From the NCBI GenBank assembly GCA_017849575.1, contig JAFIGV010000003.1:54132-118131 (forward strand): a stretch of DNA of 64,000 nucleotides, in the 5' to 3' direction. The translations under genes were made by a program, and so were the position numbers. Source of the DNA: Flavipsychrobacter sp. (GTDB lineage Bacteria; Bacteroidota; Bacteroidia; Chitinophagales; Chitinophagaceae). The notes beneath the pieces were generated by a model. It saw nothing but the letters and a program-made list of their open reading frames with translations. It ran no database searches and was not told where the DNA came from. Of this stretch, positions 39,568-49,680 are shown piece by piece; positions within the stretch are counted from its first letter, which is position 1; every line of letters starts with the position of its first letter.

Positions 39568-42465
39568 TTAAGCTTCAGCCTCGGCATATGCACTTGTGGG
39601 CTCACAGGTACATACCAGATTTCTATCGCCAAAGGTATTGTTCACCCTCGCCACGCTTGGCCAGAATTTATTGCTGCGCACATAGGACAGCGGGAAGGCG
39701 GCTTCTTCGCGCGAATAAGCATGATTCCATTCGTTTGCTATGACTTCAAACTGTGTATGCGGCGCATGTTTTAAAGCATTGTCTTTTTTGTCGGCGCTGC
39801 CATTTTCTATTGCGGCAATCTCTTTGCGGATCTGCAACAAGGCATCACAGAAACGATCAAGTTCGGCTTTGTCTTCGCTTTCCGTGGGCTCGATCATAAT
39901 AGTGCCGGGAACCGGAAAACTCATAGTAGGTGCGTGGAAGCCATAATCCATCAAACGTTTTGCGACATCTTCCGCTTCAATCTCTGCACTCTTTTTAAAA
40001 GGACGAAGATCTACGATAAACTCATGTGCGCAGGTGCCCTGAGTGCCCGTGTACAGGATTTCGAAATCATCTTTCAGTCGGGCGCGCATATAGTTGGCAT
40101 TGAGGATAGCATATTCTGTAGCCTTGCGTACACCCTCATATCCGAGCATGCGAATGTAGGCATAAGAAATGAGCAGGATACTTGCGGAACCATAAGGTGC
40201 GGCAGAAACTGCATGCGCTACACCCTTACCCTTCGCATCTTGCACATGCCCGGGAAGATGTGGAGCAAGATGTGCCTTTACACAAATAGGTCCCATGCCG
40301 GGTCCGCCACCACCATGAGGAATAGCAAAAGTCTTATGGAGATTAAGATGGCAAACATCAGCACCAATGAGCCCCGGAGCGGTGAGCCCTACCTGAGCGT
40401 TCATGTTGGCGCCATCCATATAAACCTGTCCGCCATTTTGATGGATGATAGCGGTGATGTCCTTTACGGTTTCTTCATAAACGCCATAGGTAGAAGGATA
40501 GGTGATCATGATACCGGCAAGGTTTGCAGCATACTGCTCGGCCTTAGCCTTCAGGTCATTCATGTCAATATATCCGTTCTCCAGTGCTTTTACCACCACC
40601 ACTTTGTAGCCGCACATTACCGCAGAAGCGGGATTGGTGCCATGGGCTGATATCGGGATGAGCATTACATTGCGGTGCGCTTCTCCCTGGCTCAGGTGAT
40701 AATTTCTGATGGCGAGCAATCCTGCATACTCACCCTGCGCACCGCTGTTGGGCTGCAGACTACAGGCATCGAATGCTGTAATCTCGCAGAGGAACTTCGA
40801 CAGTTCGCGCACGATCTGTGTATATCCGCCCGCCTGTTCTTTGGGAGCAAACGGGTGCATCTTTGCCCAGTGACTCCAGCTCAGCGGCATCATTTCGCTG
40901 GCTGCATTGAGCTTCATGGTGCAGGAGCCCAAAGAGATCATGCTGGTATTCAAAGAGAGATCTTTGTTTTCCAGCATTTTTATATAGCGCATCATCTGCG
41001 TTTCGCTGTGATGGCTGTTGAACACTTCGTGGGTCAAAAACTCGGAAGTGCGGGTAAGGGCAGAAGGTATATGTGTCAGTAAATCTTCTGTCACGATCAC
41101 TGCGGGCTCGGTGCCGTCAACACTTCTGCGGAAAATATCGAGTATATCCGCTACATCGCTCATCGTTGTGGTCTCATCGAGCGAAATGCCAACGATTCCT
41201 TCTTCAGTATAATAGCGCAGATTGATCTCGCTTTCTTCGGCAAGCATGCGAATGGTACGTACCTGAGGCACGGCCACACAAAGTGTGTCGAAGTAGTTTT
41301 TATTCAGTATCCTGAAAACGCCATTGCCGGTTTGTGCGATTCCGCTGGCCAGCGCATGGGTGAGCGACGACACTCTTTTTGCGATATTGGTGAGCCCGTC
41401 CGGACCATGAAAGACCGCAAACATGGCAGCCATATTGGCCAATAATGCCTGTGCCGTGCAAATATTCGACGTCGCCTTTTCGCGTTTGATATGTTGCTCG
41501 CGGGTTTGCAGCGCCATACGCAGTGCGCGGTTGCCTTTAGCATCTATACTTACGCCGATAATCCTACCGGGAATATTTCTCTTAAAATCGTCTTTGGTAG
41601 CAAAGAAAGCTGCATGCGGACCACCATACCCCAGCGGCACGCCCAGTCTTTGTGCCGAGCCAAAAGCAGCATCAGCGCCAAGCTCGCCCGGAGGGGTGAG
41701 CAGGGTAAGCGCCAACAGATCGGTAGCCATAGCCAGATAAGAACCCGCGGCATGGACCTGCTCAATGAAGGCGCGATAATCTTCTACCGAACCTTTGTCG
41801 TTAGGATACTGCACCAATGCGCCAAAATAAGAAGCATCGATCGAAGCCTCGCGATAATCGCCAAATACTACTTCGATACCTACCGGAACTGCGCGTGTGA
41901 TCACGACATCCTTTGTTTGCGGAAAAACATCGTTGTCCACAAAAAATTTCGGACGGGCTATATGATCATGATCTTTATTGAGCATGTTGAAAAACATGGT
42001 CATGGCCTCCGCCGCCGCCGTAGCTTCATCCAGCAGGGAAGCATTGGCAATGGGCAGCGCAGTAAGATCACTTACCATAGTCTGGAAGTTCAGCAAACTT
42101 TCCAGGCGCCCCTGTGAAATCTCTGCCTGATACGGAGTGTATTGTGTGTACCAGCCCGGGTTTTCAAAAATATTACGAAGGATCACGCTGGGTGTATGTG
42201 TGTCGTAATATCCCTGACCAATGTAAGAACGAAAGACTTTGTTCTTCATCGAAATTTCCTTCACTTCCTGCAGATAGGCTGCTTCACTCACACCGGCGGG
42301 TATGCCCAAAGGTTTGCTCATACGGATGGCAGCAGGCACCGTTCGACCGATCAGATCTTCCATACTATCCACACCAATGGTACGCAGCATCTCGCTGGTT
42401 TCATGCTCATTCGGTCCGATATGGCGATGAGTGAATTCCTGATTTTGAAGGGAAAACAAATTCAT
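39568..42465 (-). CDS. gcvP: Glycine dehydrogenase (decarboxylating), P-protein
   Basis: This 965-residue PLP enzyme of the glycine cleavage system decarboxylates glycine and passes the aminomethyl group to the H-protein. It is full-length single-chain type: an N-terminal half ([37 protein letters not shown]) and a C-terminal half with the PLP lysine in [19 protein letters not shown]. It stands alone with its own promoter (TTTG-N19-TAACTTTG) and terminator. Confidence 0.97.
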   Translation of the reverse strand: MNLFSLQNQEFTHRHIGPNEHETSEMLRTIGVDSMEDLIGRTVPAAIRMSKPLGIPAGVSEAAYLQEVKEISMKNKVFRSYIGQGYYDTHTPSVILRNIFENPGWYTQYTPYQAEISQGRLESLLNFQTMVSDLTALPIANASLLDEATAAAEAMTMFFNMLNKDHDHIARPKFFVDNDVFPQTKDVVITRAVPVGIEVVFGDYREASIDASYFGALVQYPNDKGSVEDYRAFIEQVHAAGSYLAMATDLLALTLLTPPGELGADAAFGSAQRLGVPLGYGGPHAAFFATKDDFKRNIPGRIIGVSIDAKGNRALRMALQTREQHIKREKATSNICTAQALLANMAAMFAVFHGPDGLTNIAKRVSSLTHALASGIAQTGNGVFRILNKNYFDTLCVAVPQVRTIRMLAEESEINLRYYTEEGIVGISLDETTTMSDVADILDIFRRSVDGTEPAVIVTEDLLTHIPSALTRTSEFLTHEVFNSHHSETQMMRYIKMLENKDLSLNTSMISLGSCTMKLNAASEMMPLSWSHWAKMHPFAPKEQAGGYTQIVRELSKFLCEITAFDACSLQPNSGAQGEYAGLLAIRNYHLSQGEAHRNVMLIPISAHGTNPASAVMCGYKVVVVKALENGYIDMNDLKAKAEQYAANLAGIMITYPSTYGVYEETVKDITAIIHQNGGQVYMDGANMNAQVGLTAPGLIGADVCHLNLHKTFAIPHGGGGPGMGPICVKAHLAPHLPGHVQDAKGKGVAHAVSAAPYGSASILLISYAYIRMLGYEGVRKATEYAILNANYMRARLKDDFEILYTGTQGTCAHEFIVDLRPFKKSAEIEAEDVAKRLMDYGFHAPTMSFPVPGTIMIEPTESEDKAELDRFCDALLQIRKEIAAIENGSADKKDNALKHAPHTQFEVIANEWNHAYSREEAAFPLSYVRSNKFWPSVARVNNTFGDRNLVCTCEPTSAYAEAEA

Positions 42466-42503
42466 AAAATGAAGAAGAAAATGCTTGAAAATAAAAGAAT
42501 GCG

Positions 42504-42534
42504 CAAAGTTAGCGGGTTATAAAGGATTTGCAAA
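42504..42534 (-). promoter_or_regulatory. Promoter of gcvP
   Basis: On the minus strand TTTG (42534-42531), 19 bases, TAACTTTG (42511-42504). Full consensus match; leader of about 30-38 nt. Confidence 0.8.
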
Positions 42535-42723
42535 GGATTTAAATCTTCGAAAAAGCTAACACAACGGACACGCACAGAATCTGACGTTGCTTTGTACAGC
42601 GCCTGCATCTTCCGGAACAGAAAGGTAGCGCAGAGGTGCGGGGATAGAATTAGTAAGGGTAAGAAATGGTGACTGTAAGCGATCAGATTAATGTATGCAG
42701 CAGTGTGATCTGCCCTACTGCGT

Positions 42724-43113
42724 TTATTTTTCAATACGGATTTCCTGAACGATGTTACCGTTCTCCTTCTGTTTTATCGCCACATACACACGGTAGCTAC
42801 CGTTTGCGGTATTGAGTGTACCAATGGCATAGCTATTACCATTGTTATTGCCGGTATGTTCCAGGCTAAACCCTTTGGCAGTATGCTGGGCAAAAAAATC
42901 TTTCAATACCATTTCGGCCTGTGAACGGCTATAGGTGAACTGGCTTCCGGAAATCGTCATGGAAACCGCGTTATCGAAATAGCGCACCACCCCGCCCACA
43001 TTGCCATTTCCCAGGGCGCTACCAATATTTTCGGCCACTCCCTGTGCATAGGCACCGGTCATGATCAGCACCAAAAACAGGCTCAGCAAAGGGATTTTCA
43101 GATAATTCTTCAT
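42724..43113 (-). CDS. DUF4783 domain-containing exported protein
   Basis: This 129-residue protein has a signal peptide (KIPLLSLFLVLIMTGAYAQ) followed by a small alpha+beta NTF2/SnoaL-like domain (RYFDNAVSMTISGSQFTYSRSQAEMVLKDFF shortened here to its flanks RYFDNAVSM and QAEMVLKDFF). The family is typical of Bacteroidota and its function is unknown. The ATG at 43113 gives the normal start; the open frame continues upstream to 43362 but is antisense to gpmI there. It is divergent from gpmI, which is a common arrangement. Confidence 0.88.
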   Translation of the reverse strand: MKNYLKIPLLSLFLVLIMTGAYAQGVAENIGSALGNGNVGGVVRYFDNAVSMTISGSQFTYSRSQAEMVLKDFFAQHTAKGFSLEHTGNNNGNSYAIGTLNTANGSYRVYVAIKQKENGNIVQEIRIEK

Positions 43114-43278
43114 TCTGCTAACTTCAACACGGTATCCTTCCAAAGTCCTTGAAGGGTTCAATAAATATGCCAAACCGCCCGCAGCGACACCGTATTTCCA
43201 TCCGAAAAATAATAAACAGATAGCAACTATGCTAACAGCAGTCATTACAAAGCTTTTCGAAGCACAGGTTTGAAAGTG

Positions 43279-43286
43279 TAAATTTG
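43279..43286 (+). promoter_or_regulatory. -7 box of gpmI, 5 nt before the start codon
   Basis: TAAATTTG fits TAnnTTTG and ends 5 nt before the ATG. Transcription would begin at or next to the ATG, giving a nearly leaderless mRNA. No clear -33 TTG. Confidence 0.55.
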
Positions 43287-43291
43287 CGCCC

Positions 43292-44821
43292 ATGTCAAAG
43301 AAAGCGATGTTGATTATTATGGACGGATGGGGCCATGGAAAGGTACCCCAGGCAGATGCCATTGCACAGGCAAATGTACCGTTCGTAAAGTCTCTCTACG
43401 GTAAATATCCCCATTCCGAGCTCATCACCTGCGGAGAGGCCGTAGGATTGCCGGAAGGGCAAATGGGAAATTCGGAGGTAGGGCATCTGAACATCGGGGC
43501 CGGCCGTATTGTATATCAGGAATTGCAGCGCATCAATGTAGCGGTTCGTGATGGAGAACTGGCGCGTAACAGCGTACTCAACAGTGCCTTCCATACAGCG
43601 AAAACATCCGGAAAAACACTTCACCTTATTGGGCTGGTGAGCGATGGCGGGGTCCATTCTCACCTTGATCATCTTAAAGCGCTTACTACACTTGCGCAGG
43701 AACAAGGTATTGCCAAAGTGGCCATTCACGCATTTACCGACGGACGGGATACGGATCCTAAAAGCGGGCTGGGATACATCGGCGCACTGGAGCAACATAT
43801 TTCCGGTACCGGAGCTTTTATTGCTACCGTCACCGGCCGCTACTATGCCATGGACCGTGATAAGCGCTGGGAAAGGGTGAAACTGGCCTATGATGCGCTC
43901 ACCAATGGAAAAGGCATGCATGCCACCAGTGCACTGGCGGCCATTGAAGCTTCTTATCAGGAAGGCGTCACTGACGAGTTCATCAAGCCGATCATCATCT
44001 GCGACGAAACAGATACGCCACGGGCTTGTATTGAAAACGGAGATGTGGTGATCTGCTTCAATTTCAGAACAGATCGCTGCAGAGAAATCACCATGGCCCT
44101 GACCCAGCAGAGCTTTCCGGAGCAGGACATGAAGCCTTTGAGCCTGCATTATGTTACCATGACCGAATATGACAAAACCTATAAAAATGTAGGCGTCATT
44201 TTTGAGAACGACAACCTCACACAAACCCTGGGAGAAGTACTCGAAGCCCATGGAAAAACGCAGATAAGAATTGCGGAGACCGAAAAATATCCGCATGTTA
44301 CTTTCTTCTTCAGCGGTGGCAGAGAACAACCCTTTGAAGGTGAGCGCAGGATTATGATACCCTCACCGAAAACCGTAGCTACTTACGATCTGAAGCCTGA
44401 GATGAGCGCTAATGAAATCACAGAAGCCATTCTGCCTGAAATTGAACACGAAACCGCCGACTTTATTTGTCTCAACTTTGCCAATGCCGACATGGTGGGA
44501 CATACCGGAGTGTGGGTAGCTGCAGTAAAAGCCGTAGAAACGGTGGACCATTGTGTTTCGAAGATCATACCGCTGGCATTGTCCAAAGGCTACGCGATTT
44601 TCCTGACGGCAGACCACGGCAATTCGGACTATATGGTGAATGAAGACGGCACTCCAAATACGGCCCACACCCTTAACCCTGTGCCGCTGTTCCTGATCTC
44701 TAATGATTATAACGGCAAACTGCGTGATGGAAAGCTGGCCGACATAGCACCCACAATGCTTCGGTATATGGGCCTGAGTGTTCCGGCGGCGATGAGCGGT
44801 AATATCCTCACCGACGAATAG
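43292..44821 (+). CDS. gpmI: 2,3-bisphosphoglycerate-independent phosphoglycerate mutase
   Basis: This 509-residue glycolytic enzyme interconverts 3- and 2-phosphoglycerate. The catalytic Ser lies in GQMGNSEVGHLNIGAGR. Other metal and substrate sites are MDGWGHG at the N-terminus, DGGVHSHLDHL, HAFTDGRDTDPKSG, FNFRTDR, and the C-terminal NFANADMVGHTG and TADHGNSD. Length and domain order are normal for the alkaline-phosphatase-like family. Confidence 0.97.
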   Translation: MSKKAMLIIMDGWGHGKVPQADAIAQANVPFVKSLYGKYPHSELITCGEAVGLPEGQMGNSEVGHLNIGAGRIVYQELQRINVAVRDGELARNSVLNSAFHTAKTSGKTLHLIGLVSDGGVHSHLDHLKALTTLAQEQGIAKVAIHAFTDGRDTDPKSGLGYIGALEQHISGTGAFIATVTGRYYAMDRDKRWERVKLAYDALTNGKGMHATSALAAIEASYQEGVTDEFIKPIIICDETDTPRACIENGDVVICFNFRTDRCREITMALTQQSFPEQDMKPLSLHYVTMTEYDKTYKNVGVIFENDNLTQTLGEVLEAHGKTQIRIAETEKYPHVTFFFSGGREQPFEGERRIMIPSPKTVATYDLKPEMSANEITEAILPEIEHETADFICLNFANADMVGHTGVWVAAVKAVETVDHCVSKIIPLALSKGYAIFLTADHGNSDYMVNEDGTPNTAHTLNPVPLFLISNDYNGKLRDGKLADIAPTMLRYMGLSVPAAMSGNILTDE

Positions 44822-44903
44822 GAAGTTTATGACAATACATTAAGGTAACGCAACGTGTGGTGGGCACATGTACTCGTCTCCACGCTTGCTTTATTTACTC
44901 GGG

Positions 44904-45956
44904 TCAATTTTGTGAAGGGGTGTTAGTTTTTATATTTCCCTTCATGAGTTCCACACTGGGATCTTCAACAAAAAAATCCTGTGCGCGGCGAAAAAATTTA
45001 TCGAAGGTAAAGGCCTGCATCAGGACCGTATCGCGGTAATTATTGATCACGCCGTAAAAGCGATCAATATCATAATCCCCTTCTTTGGCAACCCGCAGGT
45101 TTTTACTGCGTTTGTTGAGCGGCATTTTGTAAATATCTATGTGTTGATGCCAGCCGTTGCGGGCGGTAACGTCCATCTGGCAAAACAAAGGCACTGAGGC
45201 GATGATGGAATCCAGATCGTCAATACCATTCAGATAACCCTCACAGTAATTCTCTGAAAAGTACTTCTGATAGACCCTTACTCTTCGTTCATTCAAAGGT
45301 CCGGCGGGTTGACCTGAGGACGTCACCACGGGCTTATCACCACTAAAGTCTATGGCAAAAGAAAACCCCGAATCCTGCGCATACTGTATTGAAAAATGCT
45401 TCACTTCATCTGGCTGCAGGTTGATCACAGAACGGTCGCGCCAGTCATCAATATCGGTTGAATAGGAGGGAGTAAGAAAACCATCGAAGTTGGGGATCTG
45501 AACAACATAGGGACGCTTTGCATGCTCCTGAAGCATGTAGGTACCACTGTAGTTTCCGGCAGATCCACCCACGAAAAAGCTGTTCATTTTTTCGCCTTCC
45601 CGATCGTAGAGTTCCACTTTTACAGAGCTTCCTGCAAGCACCTTCACGACCATATTATGTTGCGATTCAGGCACAGGATATTTTGCTTCCTGCGTATGCA
45701 GTACACGCAGCAGATTATCGAGTGTACCCTGCCGTACACGATAGCCCTGCGGCATTACCCAGCCCGTGTCGGTGCGAATGAGCGTGATGCTGCGGCCCGA
45801 GCTGCTCGCCAGAAAGATCTTTCCCAGTTCGTTTACATCCTTAACGGTAAAGGCAGCTTCGTCTTTGGAATACAGATCGTGTTCTTTAAAGACAAAATAA
45901 TATACCCCGGCACCGAGGATGACTAAAACGAGAAGATAGAAAATTGTTTTTTGCAT
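44904..45956 (-). CDS. DUF4340 domain-containing membrane-anchored protein
   Basis: This 350-residue protein has one N-terminal membrane helix (TIFYLLVLVILGAGVYYFVF), then a mostly beta periplasmic domain (ITLIRTDTGWVMPQGYRV, YMLQEHAKRPYVVQIPNF). DUF4340 proteins are usually encoded beside GldG-like ABC components; here gldG and gldF lie directly upstream on the same strand. A helper role of the gliding/secretion ABC complex is inferred. Confidence 0.8.
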   Translation of the reverse strand: MQKTIFYLLVLVILGAGVYYFVFKEHDLYSKDEAAFTVKDVNELGKIFLASSSGRSITLIRTDTGWVMPQGYRVRQGTLDNLLRVLHTQEAKYPVPESQHNMVVKVLAGSSVKVELYDREGEKMNSFFVGGSAGNYSGTYMLQEHAKRPYVVQIPNFDGFLTPSYSTDIDDWRDRSVINLQPDEVKHFSIQYAQDSGFSFAIDFSGDKPVVTSSGQPAGPLNERRVRVYQKYFSENYCEGYLNGIDDLDSIIASVPLFCQMDVTARNGWHQHIDIYKMPLNKRSKNLRVAKEGDYDIDRFYGVINNYRDTVLMQAFTFDKFFRRAQDFFVEDPSVELMKGNIKTNTPSQN

Positions 45957-45998
45957 GCTATAAAAAAGCGTGTTACTGCGATAAAGTCCGGTGCGAGC

Positions 45999-47735
45999 TT
46001 AGGAATTCCTTCCCTCGTATCTGCGTCTCCGGAAAAACAAATAAACAGATGCGAACACGAGCACCAGAAGAATCGGCAAACCTACATTGATAAACTGCCA
46101 CTTAAGTTCCTCATCTTTTACTCGTTTACTGTCAAGCAAACGTAATTTCAGATCCTTATTGCGTGCTTCGAGCATGCTATGAGGGTCAGTGAGGTATTCA
46201 AGACTGTTGAGTACAAAATTTTTGTTGGCAAAAAGTGATTGTGTATAGCGCCAGTAGCCCATTTCTGTAGGCCCGGTGGAGCGCGATACATCGTTGAGCA
46301 TAAAGTCTCCGTCGGCAATGACGATCATACTGGTAGCACTATCCACCTTTGGCTTAAAATTATACTTCAAAGAATCGCGCAGCAAAGAGAGGAAAGCAGC
46401 CGGCACCCGGTTGTTATAAAGTGAATAAAACTCTCCTTCCGACAATATCGCCACCGGCCTGTGGGGATTGGTAAACAGCTTGGGGTCAGGATTGTAGCGT
46501 ATCATGCTGAGGCTTACACGAACAGGATGTGCCGCAGTGCGACTATAGTTTGAGGATTCCAGCAAAATGGTCTTATGGATACCCGCATTGCGGATGGTAT
46601 CTATGCTGTTGACAAACCGGCCCAATACCGCATCCATATTATTCACCACAGGGTGTTTGGAAACGGGAGTGAAGACCGGGAAAAATGGCCAGGGCCTTAA
46701 TTCTATCTGGGGCTGTCCGTTTCCCAGCGTCCCGGTGATCAGTGGAATTTCTGTACACTGCACATCCTCCACAAGATCGTAGTTGATACGGAAACCATAC
46801 TTGAAGAACAGATCGTCGAGGTTCAGGCCAAAATCTGCGGTAAGGAACTGGCCGGCGCGCTGCAAGGTATCCACCGGTGTGTTGAGCATATCTACGGCCC
46901 AAAGCACATGCCCACCGTGCATCACATACTGGTCGATCTTAAATTTATCGCGTTCGTCGAAAGGCAGCGTTGGCTTGTTGATAATGATCGCGTTGTACAA
47001 GGCATCATTGATATGGTATTGCGTGGTCAGGTCGAGCGTATCGACAAAATAGTGCTGGGAGAGTGTATAAAAAAGATCATAGGTATTGGGGCCTAGTTGT
47101 TCACCATGGCCTACAATGTACGCCAGGCGAGGCTTTGCACTGATCTGAACCTTATGAATCGCTGTAGCCAGCTTATACTCGAGCAAAGACTCGGAATAGT
47201 TGAGCTTTTCCAGCGGCGACATTCCCAGGTGATTTTCGAGCAATTTCACCGCCATCGTCTTGCCCTTGCATTGCACTAATGCATAGGGATAAATGATTTG
47301 TTCCGAAGCGTTCTGATCCTCGCGCACATTGAGGCTAACCGGCTCCACACCTTTTTCGTAAAGATTGCGCGCCACCCTTGCTTTGTCCGCTTCGGCCACC
47401 CCCTCGAAAGGATCGAGAAAACGATATTGCAGGTGTGTACCGGCGTATTCTTTAAACGACTGCAAGCGCTCTCGTGTAGCCTCACTCAGCCGTTGAAAGC
47501 CTGCTGGAAATTTACCGTCCAGATACACATCAATGACCACTACTTCGTCAATATCGCGAAGCATGTTTCGGGTGGCGTCCGAAAGGGTAAACCGCTTTTC
47601 GCGGGTGAGGTCGAAACTTTTGTGAAACCTCGAAGCCAGAATATTGACGCAAATCAAGATGGCGATCATCACCACAAGGCGAATGACTGCCTGATGCTGT
47701 TGCTTTTTCCTTTTACTATTCGTAGTCGTGGCCAT
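45999..47735 (-). CDS. gldG: Gliding-motility ABC transporter substrate-binding protein GldG
   Basis: This 578-residue protein starts with a basic cytosolic end, one membrane helix (IRLVVMIAILICVNILASR) and the GldG signature SFDLTREKRFTLSDATRNML. An ABC-2-type auxiliary domain follows, and a second membrane helix and a basic tail (VFASVYLFFRRRRYEGRN) end the protein. The ATG at 47735 gives the canonical start; the frame extends upstream into gldF. GldA/F/G form an ABC transporter needed for gliding in Flavobacterium (established knowledge). The ATP-binding GldA is not in this window. Confidence 0.93.
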   Translation of the reverse strand: MATTTNSKRKKQQHQAVIRLVVMIAILICVNILASRFHKSFDLTREKRFTLSDATRNMLRDIDEVVVIDVYLDGKFPAGFQRLSEATRERLQSFKEYAGTHLQYRFLDPFEGVAEADKARVARNLYEKGVEPVSLNVREDQNASEQIIYPYALVQCKGKTMAVKLLENHLGMSPLEKLNYSESLLEYKLATAIHKVQISAKPRLAYIVGHGEQLGPNTYDLFYTLSQHYFVDTLDLTTQYHINDALYNAIIINKPTLPFDERDKFKIDQYVMHGGHVLWAVDMLNTPVDTLQRAGQFLTADFGLNLDDLFFKYGFRINYDLVEDVQCTEIPLITGTLGNGQPQIELRPWPFFPVFTPVSKHPVVNNMDAVLGRFVNSIDTIRNAGIHKTILLESSNYSRTAAHPVRVSLSMIRYNPDPKLFTNPHRPVAILSEGEFYSLYNNRVPAAFLSLLRDSLKYNFKPKVDSATSMIVIADGDFMLNDVSRSTGPTEMGYWRYTQSLFANKNFVLNSLEYLTDPHSMLEARNKDLKLRLLDSKRVKDEELKWQFINVGLPILLVLVFASVYLFFRRRRYEGRNS

Positions 47736-47739
47736 GTCT

Positions 47740-48489
47740 TTAGTCTTGCTTTGCGGTATCCCAGGTGCGACGGTTGAGCGAAAGACGGGTGAATGAAACA
47801 AACAGCACAATAAGCGAAGTGAAATAGATAACGTCGCGGGTATCTACCACACCACGGCTTATGGACTCGTAGTGAAAAGACATACCCACCATGCTGAGAT
47901 AGTAATCGATACCTGCAGTGAAAGCGGGTATTTTGCTCAAAGCCTCAAAACCGCTGTATAATATGTAGCAGGCGAACAATGCTACCAGAAAGGCTACTAC
48001 CTGATTGCTTGTGGTGGACGAACAAAAAACTCCAACCGCAGTAAAAGAAGCGGCTAAAAAAAACAGCCCGATATAGGAGCCGATAATGCCGCCGGTATCT
48101 ATATTGCCGGCAACGGCAGAGAGACTTGAAATGGTAAGGACGTAAATAAGTGTGGGGAGCAGGGCAAAGACCACCAGGGCAAGCGCTGCAAAGTATTTAC
48201 CAAGAATGATGTCCGTGTCGCGTAGTGGTTTTGTAGAGAGCCACTCTATGGTGCCTCCTCTGAATTCGTCGGCAAAAGACCGCATGGTGACCGCAGGTAT
48301 AAGCAACATCAGCAACCAGGGCGCCGTGGAAAAATACCGGTCAAGTGTAGCATATCCATAATCGAGAATACTGGTGTCGGGGATGATCCATAAAAAAAGC
48401 CCGCATGCCACCAGAAAAATCAAAATGGCAACGTAACCCACTATCGAACTAAAAAATGAGTTGATCTCCTTTAAAAAAATGCTCCGCAT
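47740..48489 (-). CDS. gldF: Gliding-motility ABC transporter permease GldF
   Basis: This 249-residue ABC-2 permease has about six membrane helices. Typical segments are IFLKEINSFFSSIVGYVAIL, YFSTAPWLLMLLIPAVTMRSF, ADEFRGGTIEWLSTKPL and VFCSSTTSNQVVAF. The ATG at 48489 is chosen because the upstream residues are not family-like. The stop lies 4 nt from the gldG start, so the pair is an operon. Confidence 0.93.
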   Translation of the reverse strand: MRSIFLKEINSFFSSIVGYVAILIFLVACGLFLWIIPDTSILDYGYATLDRYFSTAPWLLMLLIPAVTMRSFADEFRGGTIEWLSTKPLRDTDIILGKYFAALALVVFALLPTLIYVLTISSLSAVAGNIDTGGIIGSYIGLFFLAASFTAVGVFCSSTTSNQVVAFLVALFACYILYSGFEALSKIPAFTAGIDYYLSMVGMSFHYESISRGVVDTRDVIYFTSLIVLFVSFTRLSLNRRTWDTAKQD

Positions 48490-48614
48490 GGGGAAAAGCC
48501 TGTGTTGAAAGGTGGGCAAATATAGCAAATGGAGCGTGCTTTGAGTACGTGCACGAACTGTTAAAGCTTTTCGGCACAAAAGGCCAACGGGTATGATATA
48601 CAGGCGCTAACCGC

Positions 48615-48622
48615 TATATTTG
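48615..48622 (+). promoter_or_regulatory. -7 box (TATATTTG) upstream of the M23 peptidase gene
   Basis: Fits TAnnTTTG and lies 20 nt before the CTG at 48643. This placement supports translation from near 48643, rather than from the TTG at 48721. Confidence 0.45.
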
Positions 48623-48642
48623 GCGCACAATAGGCAAGTGCC

Positions 48643-49617
48643 CTGAAAAAAGTCAAAAAATATTTTTACAATACCAAGACGCTGCGTTTTGAGAAGCTGG
48701 AAGTACCCCTCCAAACTAAGTTGCTGCGGGCATTGGGTTTCGTATCTGCGGCTATCGTTACTGCCCTTATCATCGTAGCTATTGCCTTTCGTTTTCTCGA
48801 TTCTCCTAAAGAAAAGCAAATGCGCAGTGAGCTGGTCACCATGCAGGAGAAGTATCTGTTGCTTCAACGACAAATGCAGTTTTTGGGCAATCAGGTGGCC
48901 GACCTGGAACAAAGAGACAACGATATCTACCGATCTATTTTTGAAGCAGCTCCTCTGCCGGACAGCATCCGCCTCGGTAAAGTCTATAGCTCTGTGGACT
49001 GGGACCAATACAAGTTTCGAAACACGGACGAACTGGTCAGTGAAGTCCATAAGGAAATAGCCTCCTTAGGCAGCCGCATTGCCCATCAGAAATCATCGTA
49101 CGATACGTTGCAGAAGATGGTGCAGAGTAAGGAGAACATGCTGGCAAGCATCCCTGCCATTCAACCGGTATCCAACAAGACGCTCGACCATGTGGCTTCT
49201 GGCTTTGGCTACCGCATAGACCCCATCTACAAGACTCCCAAAATGCATACCGGCCTCGACTTCGCGGCCGCCATGGGTACACCCGTGTATGCCACGGCCG
49301 ACGGTGCCGTATCGGATGCGAGCTTTGATGACGGCGGCTACGGAAACCATGTGATCATCAACCACGGATATGGATATGAAACCCTGTATGGACACATGGT
49401 GCGCATTAAGGTACGCCGTGGCGAAAAAGTGAAACGCGGACAAATATTAGGATGGGTGGGCAGCACAGGCAAAAGCACGGGCCCTCACCTTCACTATGAA
49501 GTCATCCGAAACCATCAGAAAATAAATCCTGTACACTATTTCTTCAACGACCTTTCTGCAAGCGACTACGAACGTATGGTTAAGATAGCCGCTGCAAACA
49601 ACCAGTCGTTCGACTAA
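48643..49617 (+). CDS. M23-family peptidoglycan endopeptidase (LytM type), probable CTG start
   Basis: This is about a 324-residue protein. After a cytosolic stretch (KKVKKYFYNTKTLRFEKLEV) comes one membrane helix (FVSAAIVTALIIVAIAF), a coiled coil (EKQMRSELVTMQEKYLLLQ) and an M23 domain with the zinc ligands HTGLDFAA and HLHYE. The peptide upstream of TTG 48721 strongly resembles the usual N-terminus of Bacteroidota relatives, yet the frame contains no ATG, GTG or TTG between the stop at 48631 and 48721; the codon at the expected first position is CTG (48643). It cleaves cross-links in the envelope or regulates an amidase. Confidence 0.85.
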   Translation: MKKVKKYFYNTKTLRFEKLEVPLQTKLLRALGFVSAAIVTALIIVAIAFRFLDSPKEKQMRSELVTMQEKYLLLQRQMQFLGNQVADLEQRDNDIYRSIFEAAPLPDSIRLGKVYSSVDWDQYKFRNTDELVSEVHKEIASLGSRIAHQKSSYDTLQKMVQSKENMLASIPAIQPVSNKTLDHVASGFGYRIDPIYKTPKMHTGLDFAAAMGTPVYATADGAVSDASFDDGGYGNHVIINHGYGYETLYGHMVRIKVRRGEKVKRGQILGWVGSTGKSTGPHLHYEVIRNHQKINPVHYFFNDLSASDYERMVKIAAANNQSFD

Positions 49618-49680
49618 CAACGATCGCTTTTACACCGTCTTTTTCCCCGGCAAATAGCCCGTATGATAAAGCAAAATCGC

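Noticed and set aside
43295..44329. Minus-strand open frame antisense to gpmI
   Set aside because: Covers gpmI whose motifs are intact; no recognisable protein features.
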